Of a stretch of 38,780 nucleotides of DNA, positions 8,527-17,022 are shown in pieces (position 1 is the stretch's first letter; every line of letters begins with the position of its first letter). Source of the DNA: JBFKMV01 sp041629655 (GTDB taxonomy: Bacteria; Acidobacteriota; Polarisedimenticolia; Polarisedimenticolales; Polarisedimenticolaceae); assembly GCA_041629655.1 (NCBI GenBank), contig JBFKMV010000026.1, positions 1 through 38,780 of the forward strand, given 5' to 3'. The notes beneath the pieces are model-generated. The model did not search any database, was not told the origin of the DNA, and worked only from the letters and a program-made list of their open reading frames with translations. Both the position numbers and the translations under genes were made by a program.

Positions 8527-8532
8527 TATAAT
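8527..8532 (+). promoter_or_regulatory. Consensus -10 box TATAAT directly upstream of the VCBS/TlpA gene
   Basis: A perfect TATAAT sits at 8527-8532 in otherwise GC-rich DNA, with no good -35 at 16-18 nt spacing. Initiation would fall at about 8539-8540, exactly at the proposed TTG start, so the mRNA may be leaderless. The same geometry recurs at other genes in the window. Confidence 0.55.
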
Positions 8533-8539
8533 CCCGGGC

Positions 8540-11500
8540 TTGGTCAAGACGCCTCAGCCCGGGTCCCGTCGCGCGGCCCAAACCGGCCCGATCAAGGCCG
8601 GGCTGCCGGCGCTGGCTCTCGCGCTGCTCGTCGCCGGTCCGCTCTTGGCGGCGGAGCCGCGCCCCGAAACGACCCGCGAAGCCGGCGAGCCGGTCCCGAT
8701 CCGGCTCCCCGAGCCCCCGCGCCCCCGGACGCTGGTCGACCGCGTGATGGAGGCCGACGAGCCGGGTTTCGGCGGCTGGGAGACCGAGGTGCTGAGCGCC
8801 GCCGCGGGCGGCCAGCTCAACCGGATCGGCGCGTGGATCCACGACGAGGGGCAGGGAGGCGCTCGGGCGCTGGAGCCGCTCGTGGGTCCGGGGTTCGGCT
8901 GCGAGGCGCTGCGTCCCGCCGAGCTGGTCGAGGTGTTCCGGGACGGCCTGTTCACGGTGCGGCGCGGCGCGGGCGGTGGCGCCGGCACTCCGGCGCAGGG
9001 TCACCGCGGCGCCGAGGGCCTGGCCCGGACTCTGACCGGGCTGCTGCGGGGGCTCGGCGACGGCGGCGCGCCCCACGTCAAGTTCAAGGTCACCGGCATC
9101 GACCAGGGCGAGGACGCCTTCACGACCCGTGTGCTGTTTCTGGCCGACCGTCACGGTGCCACCGGCGCGGTCCAGCAGAACGCCGAGTGGACGCTGCGCT
9201 GGCGGTACCCTGCGGACGCCGACGCCCCGCCGCTGTTGTCCTCGATCGCGCTGCTCCGTTACGAGGAGATCGCGCTCGACCGTCCGGGCGGCGTGCTGTT
9301 CCGCGACCACACCGCCGCGGCGCTCGGCGCGACCCCGGCCTACCGCGAGCAGCACCTGCGCGGCGTGGCCCACTGGGTCGATCGGATCAGCCGCCTGGAC
9401 GGGGTCTCGCTGTTCGGGCACTCGGGGCTCGCGCTGGGCGACGTCAACGGGGACGGGCTCGAGGACCTCTACGTCTGCGACGAAGGTGGACTACCCAACC
9501 GCCTCTACCTCCAGCGGCCCGACGGCACCCTCGACGACGTCACGACCGTGTCCGGCGCGGACTGGCTGGACCGCAGCTTCTCGGCGCTGCTGGTCGACCT
9601 GGACAACGACGGCGACCAGGACCTGGCGGTGGCGACCTACCGGCGGCTGCTGCTGGCCGAGAACGACGGCGCCGGCCGGTTCACGCTGCGCACGGCGCTC
9701 GGCGGGGTCGAGGAGGCGTTCGCGCTCTCCGCGGCGGACTACGACGACGACGGCGACCTCGACCTCTACGCGGCGACCTACGGCGGCCGCGGACCGGGTG
9801 CGGCCGGCGAGAGCGCCCGCGACGACGATGACCGTCCCGTGACCGGCCTGCCGGTGCCCTATCACGACGCCAACAACGGCGGGGCCAACGCGCTGCTGCG
9901 CAACGACGGCGAGTTCCGCTTCGCCGACGCGACGAAGGAGACCGGGCTCGACGCCAACAACTCCCGCTTCAGCTTCGCCGCGGCGTGGGAGGACTACGAC
10001 GACGACGGCGACCTCGACCTCTACGTGGCCAACGACTTCGGCCGCAACAACTTGTACCGCAACGACGGCGGGCGCTTCAGCGACGTCGCGGCGGAGGCCG
10101 GCGTCGAGGACATCGCCACGGGGATGTCGGTGTCGTGGGGTGACTACGACCGCGACGGCGACCTCGACGTGTACGTCGGCAACATGTACTCCAGCGCCGG
10201 CAACCGGATCACCTACCAGCGCCGCTTCGCCCCCGGGCAGGATGCGGCCGCCGTGGCCCACCTGCAGCGCACCGCGCGCGGCAACTCGCTGGTCCGCAAC
10301 TCCGGCGACGGCACCTTCGAGGACGTCAGCGAAAGCGCGGGCGTGACGATGGGCCGCTGGGCCTGGTCCTCCAGCTTCACCGACCTGAACAACGACGGCT
10401 GGCTCGACGTCGTCGTGGCCAACGGCTTCCTGACGGGTGAAGACCCGCACGACCTCTGAAGCTTCTTCTGGCGGCAGGTCGTGTCGCAAACCCCGGACGC
10501 GAGACAGGACGGAGCGGAGTACGAAGCCGGCTGGGACGCCGTGATGCGGCTGGTCGAGGGGGGCAAGTCGTGGAGCGGTAACGAGGCCAACTGCGTGTTC
10601 CTGAACAGCGGCGGCGAGCGCTTCGCCGACGTCTCGGCCGCGTCGGGGCTGAACTTCACCGACGACGGACGTGCGCTGGGCATCGTCGACTGGGACCACG
10701 ACGGCGACCTCGACCTGTGGATGCGCAACCGCACCGCCCCGCGCCTGCGGCTGATGCTCAACCAGTCGAACCCCGCGCCGCAGAGCTTCGTCGCGCTGCG
10801 GCTGCGCGGCAAGACGGTCAACCGCGACGCCATCGGCGCGCGCGCCGAGGTGCGGCTGAAGGGCGGGGCGGCCGGGCGGCTGGTTCGCACGCTCTACGCC
10901 GGCGACGGCTTCCGTTCGCAGTCCTCGAAGTGGCTCCACTTCGGGCTCGGGCCGGCCGCGGAGATCGACGAGGTCGTGGTGCGCTGGCCCGGCGGCGCCA
11001 GCGAGCGCTTCTCCGGCGTCGCTCCCGGGGGGCGTTACGTGTTGGAGCAAGGGAGCGGCCGTGCGACCGGGTGGACGCCACCCCGGCGCGGGGTGGCGCT
11101 GGCGGCGTCGGAGCAGCTCGTGGCGCCGCCCACGCAGGCGGCGCGCGTGGTGCTCTCGCACCGGCTGCCGCCGCTGGCGCTGCCGTACCAGCCGTGGGAC
11201 GGGTCCCCGCCGCGCCGCATCGACACCGGCGGCCGGCCGCTCCTGGTCAACCTGTGGGCCAGCTGGTGCGCGCCGTGCGTCAACGAGCTGCGCGAGCTGA
11301 CCGCGCAACGGGACCGGCTCGAGGCCGCCGGGATCGACGTGCTGGCCCTGACCGTGGAGGGGCTCGACCCCGAATCCGAGACGCGGCCGGACGACGCACG
11401 CTCGATGCTCGGGCAGCTCGGCTATCCGTTCCGCTCCGGCGTCGCCACGGCCGAGCTGCTGGACAAGCTGCGCGCGGTGCAGGAGAGCCTGTTCACGCGC

Positions 11501-12592
11501 GTGCCCGCGTTCGCCGTGCCGTTGAGCGTGCTGCTGGACGACGCGGGCCGGCTGGCCGTGGTCTACCGCGGCCCGGTCGACGTGGATCGTCTGCTCGCGG
11601 ACCGGGCCGTGCTCGCGCTGTCCGGCGAGGCGTTGCGCGACGCCGCGCTGCCGCAGGCCGGTCGCTGGTACGCGCCGTTCCAGCCGACGGGTGCGCTGCT
11701 GCCCGCGCTGGCGCGGGGATTCGTCGAGCGCCGCCCGCAGGACGCGCTGTCGTTGCTGCGCGGCGCGCTGGACCACGAGCTGGCAGAGGGCCGGCGCGCG
11801 GCCACGGCCGAGGAGCGCCAGCGGCACACGGCCGGGCTGGCCCAGATCTATTTCCTCGTCGCCAAGTCGCTGGCCAACCTCGGGCGCTTTCCGCAGGCGA
11901 TCGAGCAGTACCTGCGCTCGCTGCAGCTCGATCCGAACGATGCCGACGTGCACGAGGGGCTCGGGGTGGCGCTGTCGACGATCGGCCGGCTGGACGACGC
12001 GATGCAGCACTTCATGCAGGCGCTCGAGATCTCGCCCGACGACCCCGAGGTCCACAACAACCTCGGCCTGGTGTACCACCTGCGCGGCGAGCTGCCGCGG
12101 GCGCTGGCGCATTACCGCGAGTCGGTCCGAATCAACCCGCACGACGACCAGGTGCACTACAACCTCGGCCAGGCGCTCAGAATGTCGGGCCGCCGGGAGG
12201 AGGCGCTGGCCGAGCTGCGCGAAGCGCTGCGGATCAACCCCGACTCGCTGGGCGCGCTCGGCGACGTGGCCTGGGCGCTGGCCACGGATCCCGACGCCGC
12301 GGGCGACCGGCTCGCCGCCGACGAGGCGTTGACGCTGGCCCGGCGCGCGGCACAGCTGACCGACCAGCGCGACGCGACGATCATGGACACGCTCGCCGCC
12401 GCCTACGCCAACGCCTCGCAGTTCGACCGCGCGGTGGCCACGGCGCAGGTGGCGCTGGAGCTGGCGCGGGAGGCGGACAACCGCGAGCTGGTCCACTTCG
12501 TCGGCCTGCGCCTGGAGCTATACCGGCAGCGCCGGCCCTACCGCGAATCGATCCCGCCGCCCCCGGGGGCCGCGCGGCCCGGGGCCGATTGA
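8540..12592 (+). CDS. Giant exported VCBS - ASPIC/UnbV - TlpA-thioredoxin - TPR protein, candidate selenoprotein (in-frame UGA)
   Basis: This frame has 1350 codons if the TGA at codon 640 is read through. No ATG fits; the TTG at 8540 gives a signal peptide (about 1-40, core LPALALALLVAGPLLAA). Residues 60-250 form an unrecognised domain. From 295 to about 725 there are Ca-binding FG-GAP/VCBS motifs (DVNGDG, DLDNDGDQD, DYDDDGDLD, DYDRDGDLD, DLNNDGWLD, DWDHDGDLD). The TGA follows TGEDPHDL and precedes SFFWRQVV. ASPIC/UnbV spans about 748-837. A TlpA-like domain has LVNLWASWCAPC (Cys 910 and 913). TPRs fill about 1100-1310. Both halves of the VCBS propeller lie either side of the TGA, so one protein is likely. 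The alternatives are a nonsense mutation or an assembly error. Confidence 0.75.
10457..10459 (+). other. In-frame TGA codon, candidate selenocysteine
   Basis: Codon 640 of the VCBS/TlpA frame is TGA. The frame before it (GEDPHDL) and after it (SFFWRQVVSQ) is continuous, and a VCBS motif (DWDHDGDLD), the ASPIC/UnbV domain, a thioredoxin domain and TPRs all follow in phase. TGA is used as an ordinary stop by other genes here (for example dus and Rrf2), so a genome-wide UGA reassignment is not supported. Confidence 0.6.
10478..10505 (+). promoter_or_regulatory. Candidate bacterial SECIS hairpin
   Basis: GUC (10478-10480) pairs with GAC (10503-10505). After a 2-nt GA bulge on the 3' side, GUGUC (10481-10485) pairs with GACGC (10496-10500), including one G-U. 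The apical loop is GCAAACCCCG (10486-10495). The loop starts 26 nt after the TGA and begins with G. Bacterial SECIS elements typically have the loop 16-37 nt after UGA, a short upper stem and a G in the first two loop positions, so the geometry fits. Hairpins of this size also arise by chance in GC-rich DNA. Confidence 0.5.
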
Positions 12593-12640
12593 CACCGTGC
12601 GGACCCAGGAAGTAACGTGATCCGTTCGGGAGGAAGCTGA

Positions 12641-12979
12641 ATGCGGCTGGGCGGCTCACACCGTTGCGAGCGACTGGCCACGGCCCTCGTGGTGGTGGCG
12701 GTCGCGGTCGCGTCGCTGGTCGCCGCGTTCCACTCCCACCCGCTGGCCATCCCCGGCGTGGGTGCGCCGGTGGCCGACGCGCCCGGCGAGCGCCACACCG
12801 CCGGCCCCGCCGGTTGCTGGGCCTGCCGTCTGTCGCACGACCCGGCGCCGGAGCTCGGCGTCCCTCCGGCCGTCACTGGCCGCAGCGACGGTGGAGCGCC
12901 GCTCGTCGCGGTCGCTCCCGCGGCGGTCGACCGTCCGGTCCGCGGCCCGCAGGCTCCCCGAGCACCTCCCGTCTCCTGA
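12641..12979 (+). CDS. Small exported or membrane-anchored His/Cys protein at head of metal-uptake locus
   Basis: This 112-residue protein has a hydrophobic N-terminal segment (about 13-30, TALVVVAVAVASLVAAF), then HSHP and later CWACRLSHD. The Cys-x-x-Cys plus His cluster is a plausible metal site outside the inner membrane. The Pro/Ala/Arg-rich C-terminus looks disordered. A strong GGAGGAAG precedes the ATG. I do not recognise the family; small His/Cys proteins of the DUF2946 type occur in metal loci, but no firm match can be claimed. It starts 48 nt after the VCBS/TlpA stop and 101 nt before the outer-membrane protein, so it may be co-transcribed with the uptake genes. Confidence 0.6.
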   Translation: MRLGGSHRCERLATALVVVAVAVASLVAAFHSHPLAIPGVGAPVADAPGERHTAGPAGCWACRLSHDPAPELGVPPAVTGRSDGGAPLVAVAPAAVDRPVRGPQAPRAPPVS

Positions 12980-13080
12980 CGCGTCGTCCACCCGTTGGAC
13001 GCACCGCGCCCGACGTGCCCTCGCGCTTGCGCGGGTGGCGCCCCGCGCATGGTGCCGGATCGCGACAGGAGGCCCCACAG

Positions 13081-14511
13081 ATGAGGAGAGATCGTTCTTA
13101 CATTCGTGTCTTGAACCGGGCGGCGTGCTCGGCCGCGGTGCTGGTGCTGCTCGTCCCCGCGCTGCCCGTCGCCGCGCAGCCGGACGCCGTCGACCTCGAG
13201 GCGCTGCTGCGCAGGATCGAACAGCTCGAGCGCACCGTGGCCGGCCAGCAGGCGGTGATCGACGAGCTGCGCCGCAAGCTCGAGCCGGGCGCCGCGCCCA
13301 CCGAGGCGACGCCCGACGCCGCGGCGGCCGAGCTGGAGCGCCGGCTGGCCGAGGAGCTCGGCGTGACGCCGGCTCCCGCCGCGCCGTCCGTCGCGCCCCC
13401 GCCGGGGACGCTGATCCGGGACGCCTCGGGCCGCAATTACCTCAACCTCTCGCTGGACGGGCTGGTCACCGCCGGCACCTCGAGCGAGCCCGACGTGCCG
13501 GGGCTCCAGCCCGGCTCCCACGATCCGAGCCGCCGCGGCTTCACGGTCCAGAACGTCGAGGTCGTGCTGAGCGGCGCGGTCGATCCGTACTTCACCGGGC
13601 AGGCCAACATCATCTTCGTCGAGTCGCCGGAGGGTGAGACCGAGGTCGAGGTCGAGGAGGTCTACGTCACGACCTCCAGCCTGCCGGGCAACCTGCAGGT
13701 CAGGGCCGGCCACTTCTACAGCGAGTTCGGCCGCCACAACACGCAGCACCCGCACTTCTGGGACTTCGTGGACCAGCCGCTGGCCGCCGCGCGGATGTTC
13801 GGCGGCGACGGCCTGCGCTCGAGCGGCGCGCGTCTGTCGTGGCTGATGCCGACCCCGTTCTATTCCGAGCTGTTCCTGGCGGTGCAGAACGCGTTCGGCG
13901 AGACGCTGCCGGGCTTCGGCTCGGTCGGCGGCGAGGAGCTGTTCGGACGCGTGCTCGGGGAACGCGGCGTGCGCACGGCCGGCGACCTGCTGTACGTGCC
14001 GCGCTGGGCGGCCTCGTTCGACCTGACGCCCAACCAGACGTTGCTGGTCGGCGCCTCGGCCGCGCTGGGGCCCAACGCCACCGGCAACGCCGGCACGACC
14101 GAGCTCTACGGGTTCGACGCGTTCTGGAAGTGGAAGTCGCCCCGCGCGATCCAGGGTTTTCCGTTCGTCAAGCTCCAGGCCGAGGGCTTCGAGCGGCGCT
14201 ACCGGGCCGACCAGCCGTTCCAGCGCTTCTCGGACCACGGCGCCTACGGCCAGGTGGTGTGGGGCTTCACGCGCGGCTGGACCGTGGGCGCCCGCTACGG
14301 CGAGATCGGCGGCGACGACGGCGGCGTGGCCGGGGTGCCGGGTTTCGAGGACCGCTGGCGCGCTTCGGCCAACCTGACCTGGTTCCCGACCGAGTACTCC
14401 AAGCTGCGGCTGCAGTACAACCACGACGGGCGCGAGCTGCTCGAGGACGCCGATTCGTTGTGGCTCCAGCTGGAGTTCATCCTGGGCGCGCACGCCGCGC
14501 ACAAGTTCTGA
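13081..14511 (+). CDS. Outer-membrane beta-barrel protein of the metal-uptake locus
   Basis: This 476-residue protein has a signal peptide (cleavage near VAAQP, about residue 35). A periplasmic coiled coil (LEALLRRIEQLERTVAGQQ, about 38-70) and a Pro/Ala linker follow, then a long C-terminal region of alternating strands rich in aromatic residues and Gly (about 115-476). The protein ends in LQLEFILGAHAAHKF. The layout resembles coiled-coil porins. Its position directly upstream of a zinc-type binding protein suggests that it passes metal or chelate across the outer membrane (inference); no TonB plug domain is seen. AGGAGG lies 8 nt before the ATG. Confidence 0.75.
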   Translation: MRRDRSYIRVLNRAACSAAVLVLLVPALPVAAQPDAVDLEALLRRIEQLERTVAGQQAVIDELRRKLEPGAAPTEATPDAAAAELERRLAEELGVTPAPAAPSVAPPPGTLIRDASGRNYLNLSLDGLVTAGTSSEPDVPGLQPGSHDPSRRGFTVQNVEVVLSGAVDPYFTGQANIIFVESPEGETEVEVEEVYVTTSSLPGNLQVRAGHFYSEFGRHNTQHPHFWDFVDQPLAAARMFGGDGLRSSGARLSWLMPTPFYSELFLAVQNAFGETLPGFGSVGGEELFGRVLGERGVRTAGDLLYVPRWAASFDLTPNQTLLVGASAALGPNATGNAGTTELYGFDAFWKWKSPRAIQGFPFVKLQAEGFERRYRADQPFQRFSDHGAYGQVVWGFTRGWTVGARYGEIGGDDGGVAGVPGFEDRWRASANLTWFPTEYSKLRLQYNHDGRELLEDADSLWLQLEFILGAHAAHKF

Positions 14512-14525
14512 GGGGCGGGGAGCCG

Positions 14526-15455
14526 ATGTCGACACGACGCTTACCGACGACCGCCCTGATCGTGCTGGCGCTGGCGGCGGGCGCCGTGCCCCTGCAAGCG
14601 AGGCTCGACCTGGTCGCGACGACCCCGGACTACGGCGCGCTGGCGCAGGCGATCGGCGGCGACGCGGTCAAGATCACCGTGCTGGCCAAGCCGACCGAGG
14701 ACCCGCACTTCGTCGACGCCCGACCGAGCCACCTGGTGACCCTCAACCGCGCCGATGCGCTGATCGAGAGCGGCGCCGACCTGGAGCTGGGCTGGCTGCC
14801 GCCGCTGGTCCAGGGGGCGCGCAACCGCGGCATCCTTCCCGGGGCCGCGGGGCGGCTGCTCGGCTCGACGGGCATCGCGCTGCTCGACGTCCCCACGGCG
14901 CTCGACCGGTCGCAGGGCGACGTGCACGGCAAGGGCAACCCGCACTTCCTGATGGACCCCAGCAACGCCGCGATCGTGGCCCGCAACCTGGCCGAGACGT
15001 TCTGCCGGCTGGACGCGGCCGGGTGCCCGGCGTACCGCGAGAACCTGGCCCGCTTCGACCGCGCGCTGCACGCGCGGATGGAGCGCTGGGGCACGATCCT
15101 GGCGCCGTTTCGCGGCGCCTCGATCGTGACCTACCACAACACCTGGCGCTACTTCGCCGAGCGGTTCGGGCTCTCCGCCGACGTGTTCCTGGAGCCCAAG
15201 CCGGGCATCCCGCCCTCGCCGCCGCACCTGGCGCGCGTGATCGCCGAGATGAAGTCGCGCGGCATCAAGGTGATCCTGGTCGAGCCGTTCCAGTCCCGGC
15301 GCACCGCCGAGACGGTCGCCGGTCACGCCGGCGCGACCGTCGTCGACGTGTGCCAGTTCCCGGGCGGGCTGCCCGGCACCGACCGCGACTACTTCGCCCT
15401 GATGGACGCCAACGTCACCGCGATCGCCGCCGCACTGGCGGGGGGCGGACGATGA
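14526..15455 (+). CDS. Zinc/manganese-type ABC transporter substrate-binding protein (ZnuA-like, cluster A-I)
   Basis: This 309-residue exported protein (signal peptide about 1-25) captures a divalent metal in the periplasm. Expected metal ligands are visible: His in DPHFVDARPSH (about 60), His in NPHFLMDP (about 140), His in TYHNTWRYF (about 205) and an acidic residue late in the chain. The Cys in VVDVCQFPGG is unusual at this point. The His-rich loop of classical ZnuA is missing, so affinity may differ, and Mn or Fe cannot be excluded. It starts 15 nt after the outer-membrane protein gene and overlaps the permease start as ATGA. Confidence 0.85.
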   Translation: MSTRRLPTTALIVLALAAGAVPLQARLDLVATTPDYGALAQAIGGDAVKITVLAKPTEDPHFVDARPSHLVTLNRADALIESGADLELGWLPPLVQGARNRGILPGAAGRLLGSTGIALLDVPTALDRSQGDVHGKGNPHFLMDPSNAAIVARNLAETFCRLDAAGCPAYRENLARFDRALHARMERWGTILAPFRGASIVTYHNTWRYFAERFGLSADVFLEPKPGIPPSPPHLARVIAEMKSRGIKVILVEPFQSRRTAETVAGHAGATVVDVCQFPGGLPGTDRDYFALMDANVTAIAAALAGGGR

Positions 15456-16288
15456 CGCTGTTCGAGCTGTGGTTCTGGCCGCTGATGGCGCTGCTGCTGC
15501 TGCCGGGCATCCTGGTCTACTTCGGCCTGCACGTGGTGCAGCGTGGGGTGATCTTCGTCGACCTGGCGCTGGCCCAGATCGCGGCGCTGGGGGTCTGCGT
15601 GGCGATCGCGCTGGGCGGGCACGGCGGCCACGACCCGTTCACCACCGCGATGTCGCTCGGGTTCACGCTGATCGGCGCGGTGCTGTTCTCCTGGACGCGC
15701 TTCCGGCATCCGCGGGTGCCCCAGGAGGCGATCATCGGCATCATCTACGTGGTCGCCGCCACGGCGAGCACGCTGGTGCTCAGCCGCACGGCCGAGGGCG
15801 ACGAGGCGATCAAGAGCCTGCTGGTCGGCAACGTGCTGCTGGTCAGCCGCGAGCAGGTGTTGCGCACCTTCGCGCTGTTCGCGGTGATCGCGGTCCTGCA
15901 CTGGGTGCTGCGTCGGAGCTTCCTGCTCAACTCGTTCGACGAGGAGGAGGCGCGCCGGCGCGGGATGCGCCTCCGGTTGTGGGACTTCCTGTTCTACTCC
16001 AGCTTCGGCCTGGTGGTGATGAGCTTCGTGCAGATCGCCGGCGTGTACCTGGTGTTCTCGTACCTGATCGTCCCGGCGGTGTGCGGGGCGCTGCTGTCGG
16101 GCGAGATCAGGACGCGGCTGATCATCGGCTGGGTGGTGGCGCTGGTGACCGGGGTGGCGGGCCTCGTGATGTCGGTGGAGATCGAGACGCTCGACCTGCC
16201 CACCGGGCCCACGATCGCCTGCCTGTTCGGCGTGATGCTGGTGCTGAGCGCGATCGTGGCGCGGGTGCGGGGCGGCCGGACCGCCTGA
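15452..16288 (+). CDS. ABC-3 family metal transporter permease (ZnuB-like)
   Basis: This 278-residue inner-membrane protein has about eight predicted helices (first about 8-30, last about 245-268). Family features are VDLALAQIAALGVCVA near residue 35, the cytoplasmic loop with NSFDEEEARRRGMR (about 165-180) and a late helix with VFSYLIVPAVCGALL. A GGHGGHDP loop near residue 55 may bind metal. It works with the binding protein encoded upstream, with which it overlaps by 4 nt. The ATPase needed to power it is not encoded next to it or anywhere in this window, so it must be elsewhere, or the system is incomplete. Confidence 0.88.
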   Translation: MTLFELWFWPLMALLLLPGILVYFGLHVVQRGVIFVDLALAQIAALGVCVAIALGGHGGHDPFTTAMSLGFTLIGAVLFSWTRFRHPRVPQEAIIGIIYVVAATASTLVLSRTAEGDEAIKSLLVGNVLLVSREQVLRTFALFAVIAVLHWVLRRSFLLNSFDEEEARRRGMRLRLWDFLFYSSFGLVVMSFVQIAGVYLVFSYLIVPAVCGALLSGEIRTRLIIGWVVALVTGVAGLVMSVEIETLDLPTGPTIACLFGVMLVLSAIVARVRGGRTA

Positions 16289-16366
16289 TCTCCGCCGGCC
16301 GCGCGGCGTTTCCGATCGCGAACCCCGTGGGCCGCGGGATCCGGCCCGGCGGACCGGCCCGGCGGC

Positions 16367-16372
16367 TAGCCT
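16367..16372 (+). promoter_or_regulatory. -10-like box TAGCCT, 6 nt before a start codon
   Basis: TAGCCT ends 6 nt before the ATG at 16379, with no ribosome-binding site between them. Transcription would start at or next to the A of the ATG, consistent with a leaderless mRNA. No clear -35 is seen. Confidence 0.4.
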
Positions 16373-16378
16373 CGCCGG

Positions 16379-16807
16379 ATGGTCGGCAAGACGCTCGCGT
16401 TGCTTCGCACCGCCGCGTGGGCCGGGTTGCTGTACGCGGTCGCGCAACCCTGGAGCTCGCTCGGCGGGCTGGTCGACGAGCGGTTCCGGTGGTGGGAGTG
16501 GTTTGTGGTCTGGATTCTGCCCGCGGTCGGGTTCGCGCTGGCCGGGCTGGTTCGCGACCTGGTCCCGCAGGCCTCGATCCGGCGGCTGCTCTACCCCGCG
16601 CTCGGGCCGGCGGGCCTCGCGATCCCGCTGCTGGCCTGGCTGGGGCAGCGGGAGCTGGTCGGGATCGTCGTCACGGCCTGGCTGGCCTACAGCGCCGGGG
16701 TGGACGTGGCCTGGAACGTCGCCCCGTGGTTCCGACGGGCCCCGGACGACGAGCACGCCGACGCCGGCGGGACCGCTCCGTGGCGGCCGCCCTGGGACCG
16801 GCCGTGA
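16379..16807 (+). CDS. Small hypothetical membrane protein
   Basis: This 142-residue protein has about four hydrophobic segments: roughly 8-25, 40-58 (WFVVWILPAVGFALAGLV), 72-86 and 92-110. The C-terminal tail is polar, proline-rich and probably cytoplasmic. I do not recognise a family. It lies 90 nt after the metal permease stop and appears to have its own -10 box right before the ATG, so it need not belong to the uptake operon. Its frame is the only plausible coding frame here on either strand. Confidence 0.6.
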   Translation: MVGKTLALLRTAAWAGLLYAVAQPWSSLGGLVDERFRWWEWFVVWILPAVGFALAGLVRDLVPQASIRRLLYPALGPAGLAIPLLAWLGQRELVGIVVTAWLAYSAGVDVAWNVAPWFRRAPDDEHADAGGTAPWRPPWDRP

Positions 16808-16816
16808 CGCGGGCGC

Positions 16817-16822
16817 TACAAT
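16817..16822 (+). promoter_or_regulatory. -10-like box TACAAT for the 54-residue ORF
   Basis: TACAAT at 16817-16822 stands out from GC-rich flanks just after the upstream stop. The predicted start, near 16829, leaves a leader of about 29 nt containing GGAGGA before the ATG at 16858. No good -35 is present. Confidence 0.4.
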
Positions 16823-16857
16823 CGCGGCCGGAGCGGTCGGGCTCCGCGGAGGAACCG

Positions 16858-17022
16858 ATGGACGTCAAGGACATCCCGCAGGACGAATACGCGCGGATCG
16901 AGAAGCTGATCGAGAGCGCCGACAGCCCGGTGGGCATCGACGCCAAGAAGACCCACATCATCATCATCCACAAGCTGCTCCAGCTGGAGCGCCGCCTGTC
17001 GCGGCTGGAGCGGGAGCGTTAG
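16858..17022 (+). CDS. 54-residue helical hypothetical protein
   Basis: This small protein starts MDVKDIPQDEYARIEKLIES and ends with LQLERRLSRLERER, a strongly charged, heptad-like helix. The middle holds a KKTHIIIIHK stretch. It is probably a small coiled-coil or partner-binding protein; I do not recognise it. Support for reality comes from GGAGGAA 3 nt before the ATG, a -10 box upstream and a start and stop that fit tightly between neighbours. Its TAG stop overlaps the TAA stop of the convergent M1 peptidase gene in the shared TTAG (17019-17022). Confidence 0.65.
   Translation: MDVKDIPQDEYARIEKLIESADSPVGIDAKKTHIIIIHKLLQLERRLSRLERER

Noticed and set aside
9491..12496. Long open frame on the minus strand (about 1000 codons)
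   Set aside because: It is antisense to the VCBS/TlpA gene. The product is low-complexity Arg/Val/Gln-rich without motifs, as expected from GC-rich codon bias on the opposite strand.
10481..12592. Separate gene starting at the GTG after the TGA
   Set aside because: It is exactly in phase with the upstream frame, starts inside the SFFWRQVV stretch, lacks a ribosome site and signal peptide, and would leave the VCBS propeller split. Read-through or a mutation is a better explanation, though two genes cannot be fully excluded.
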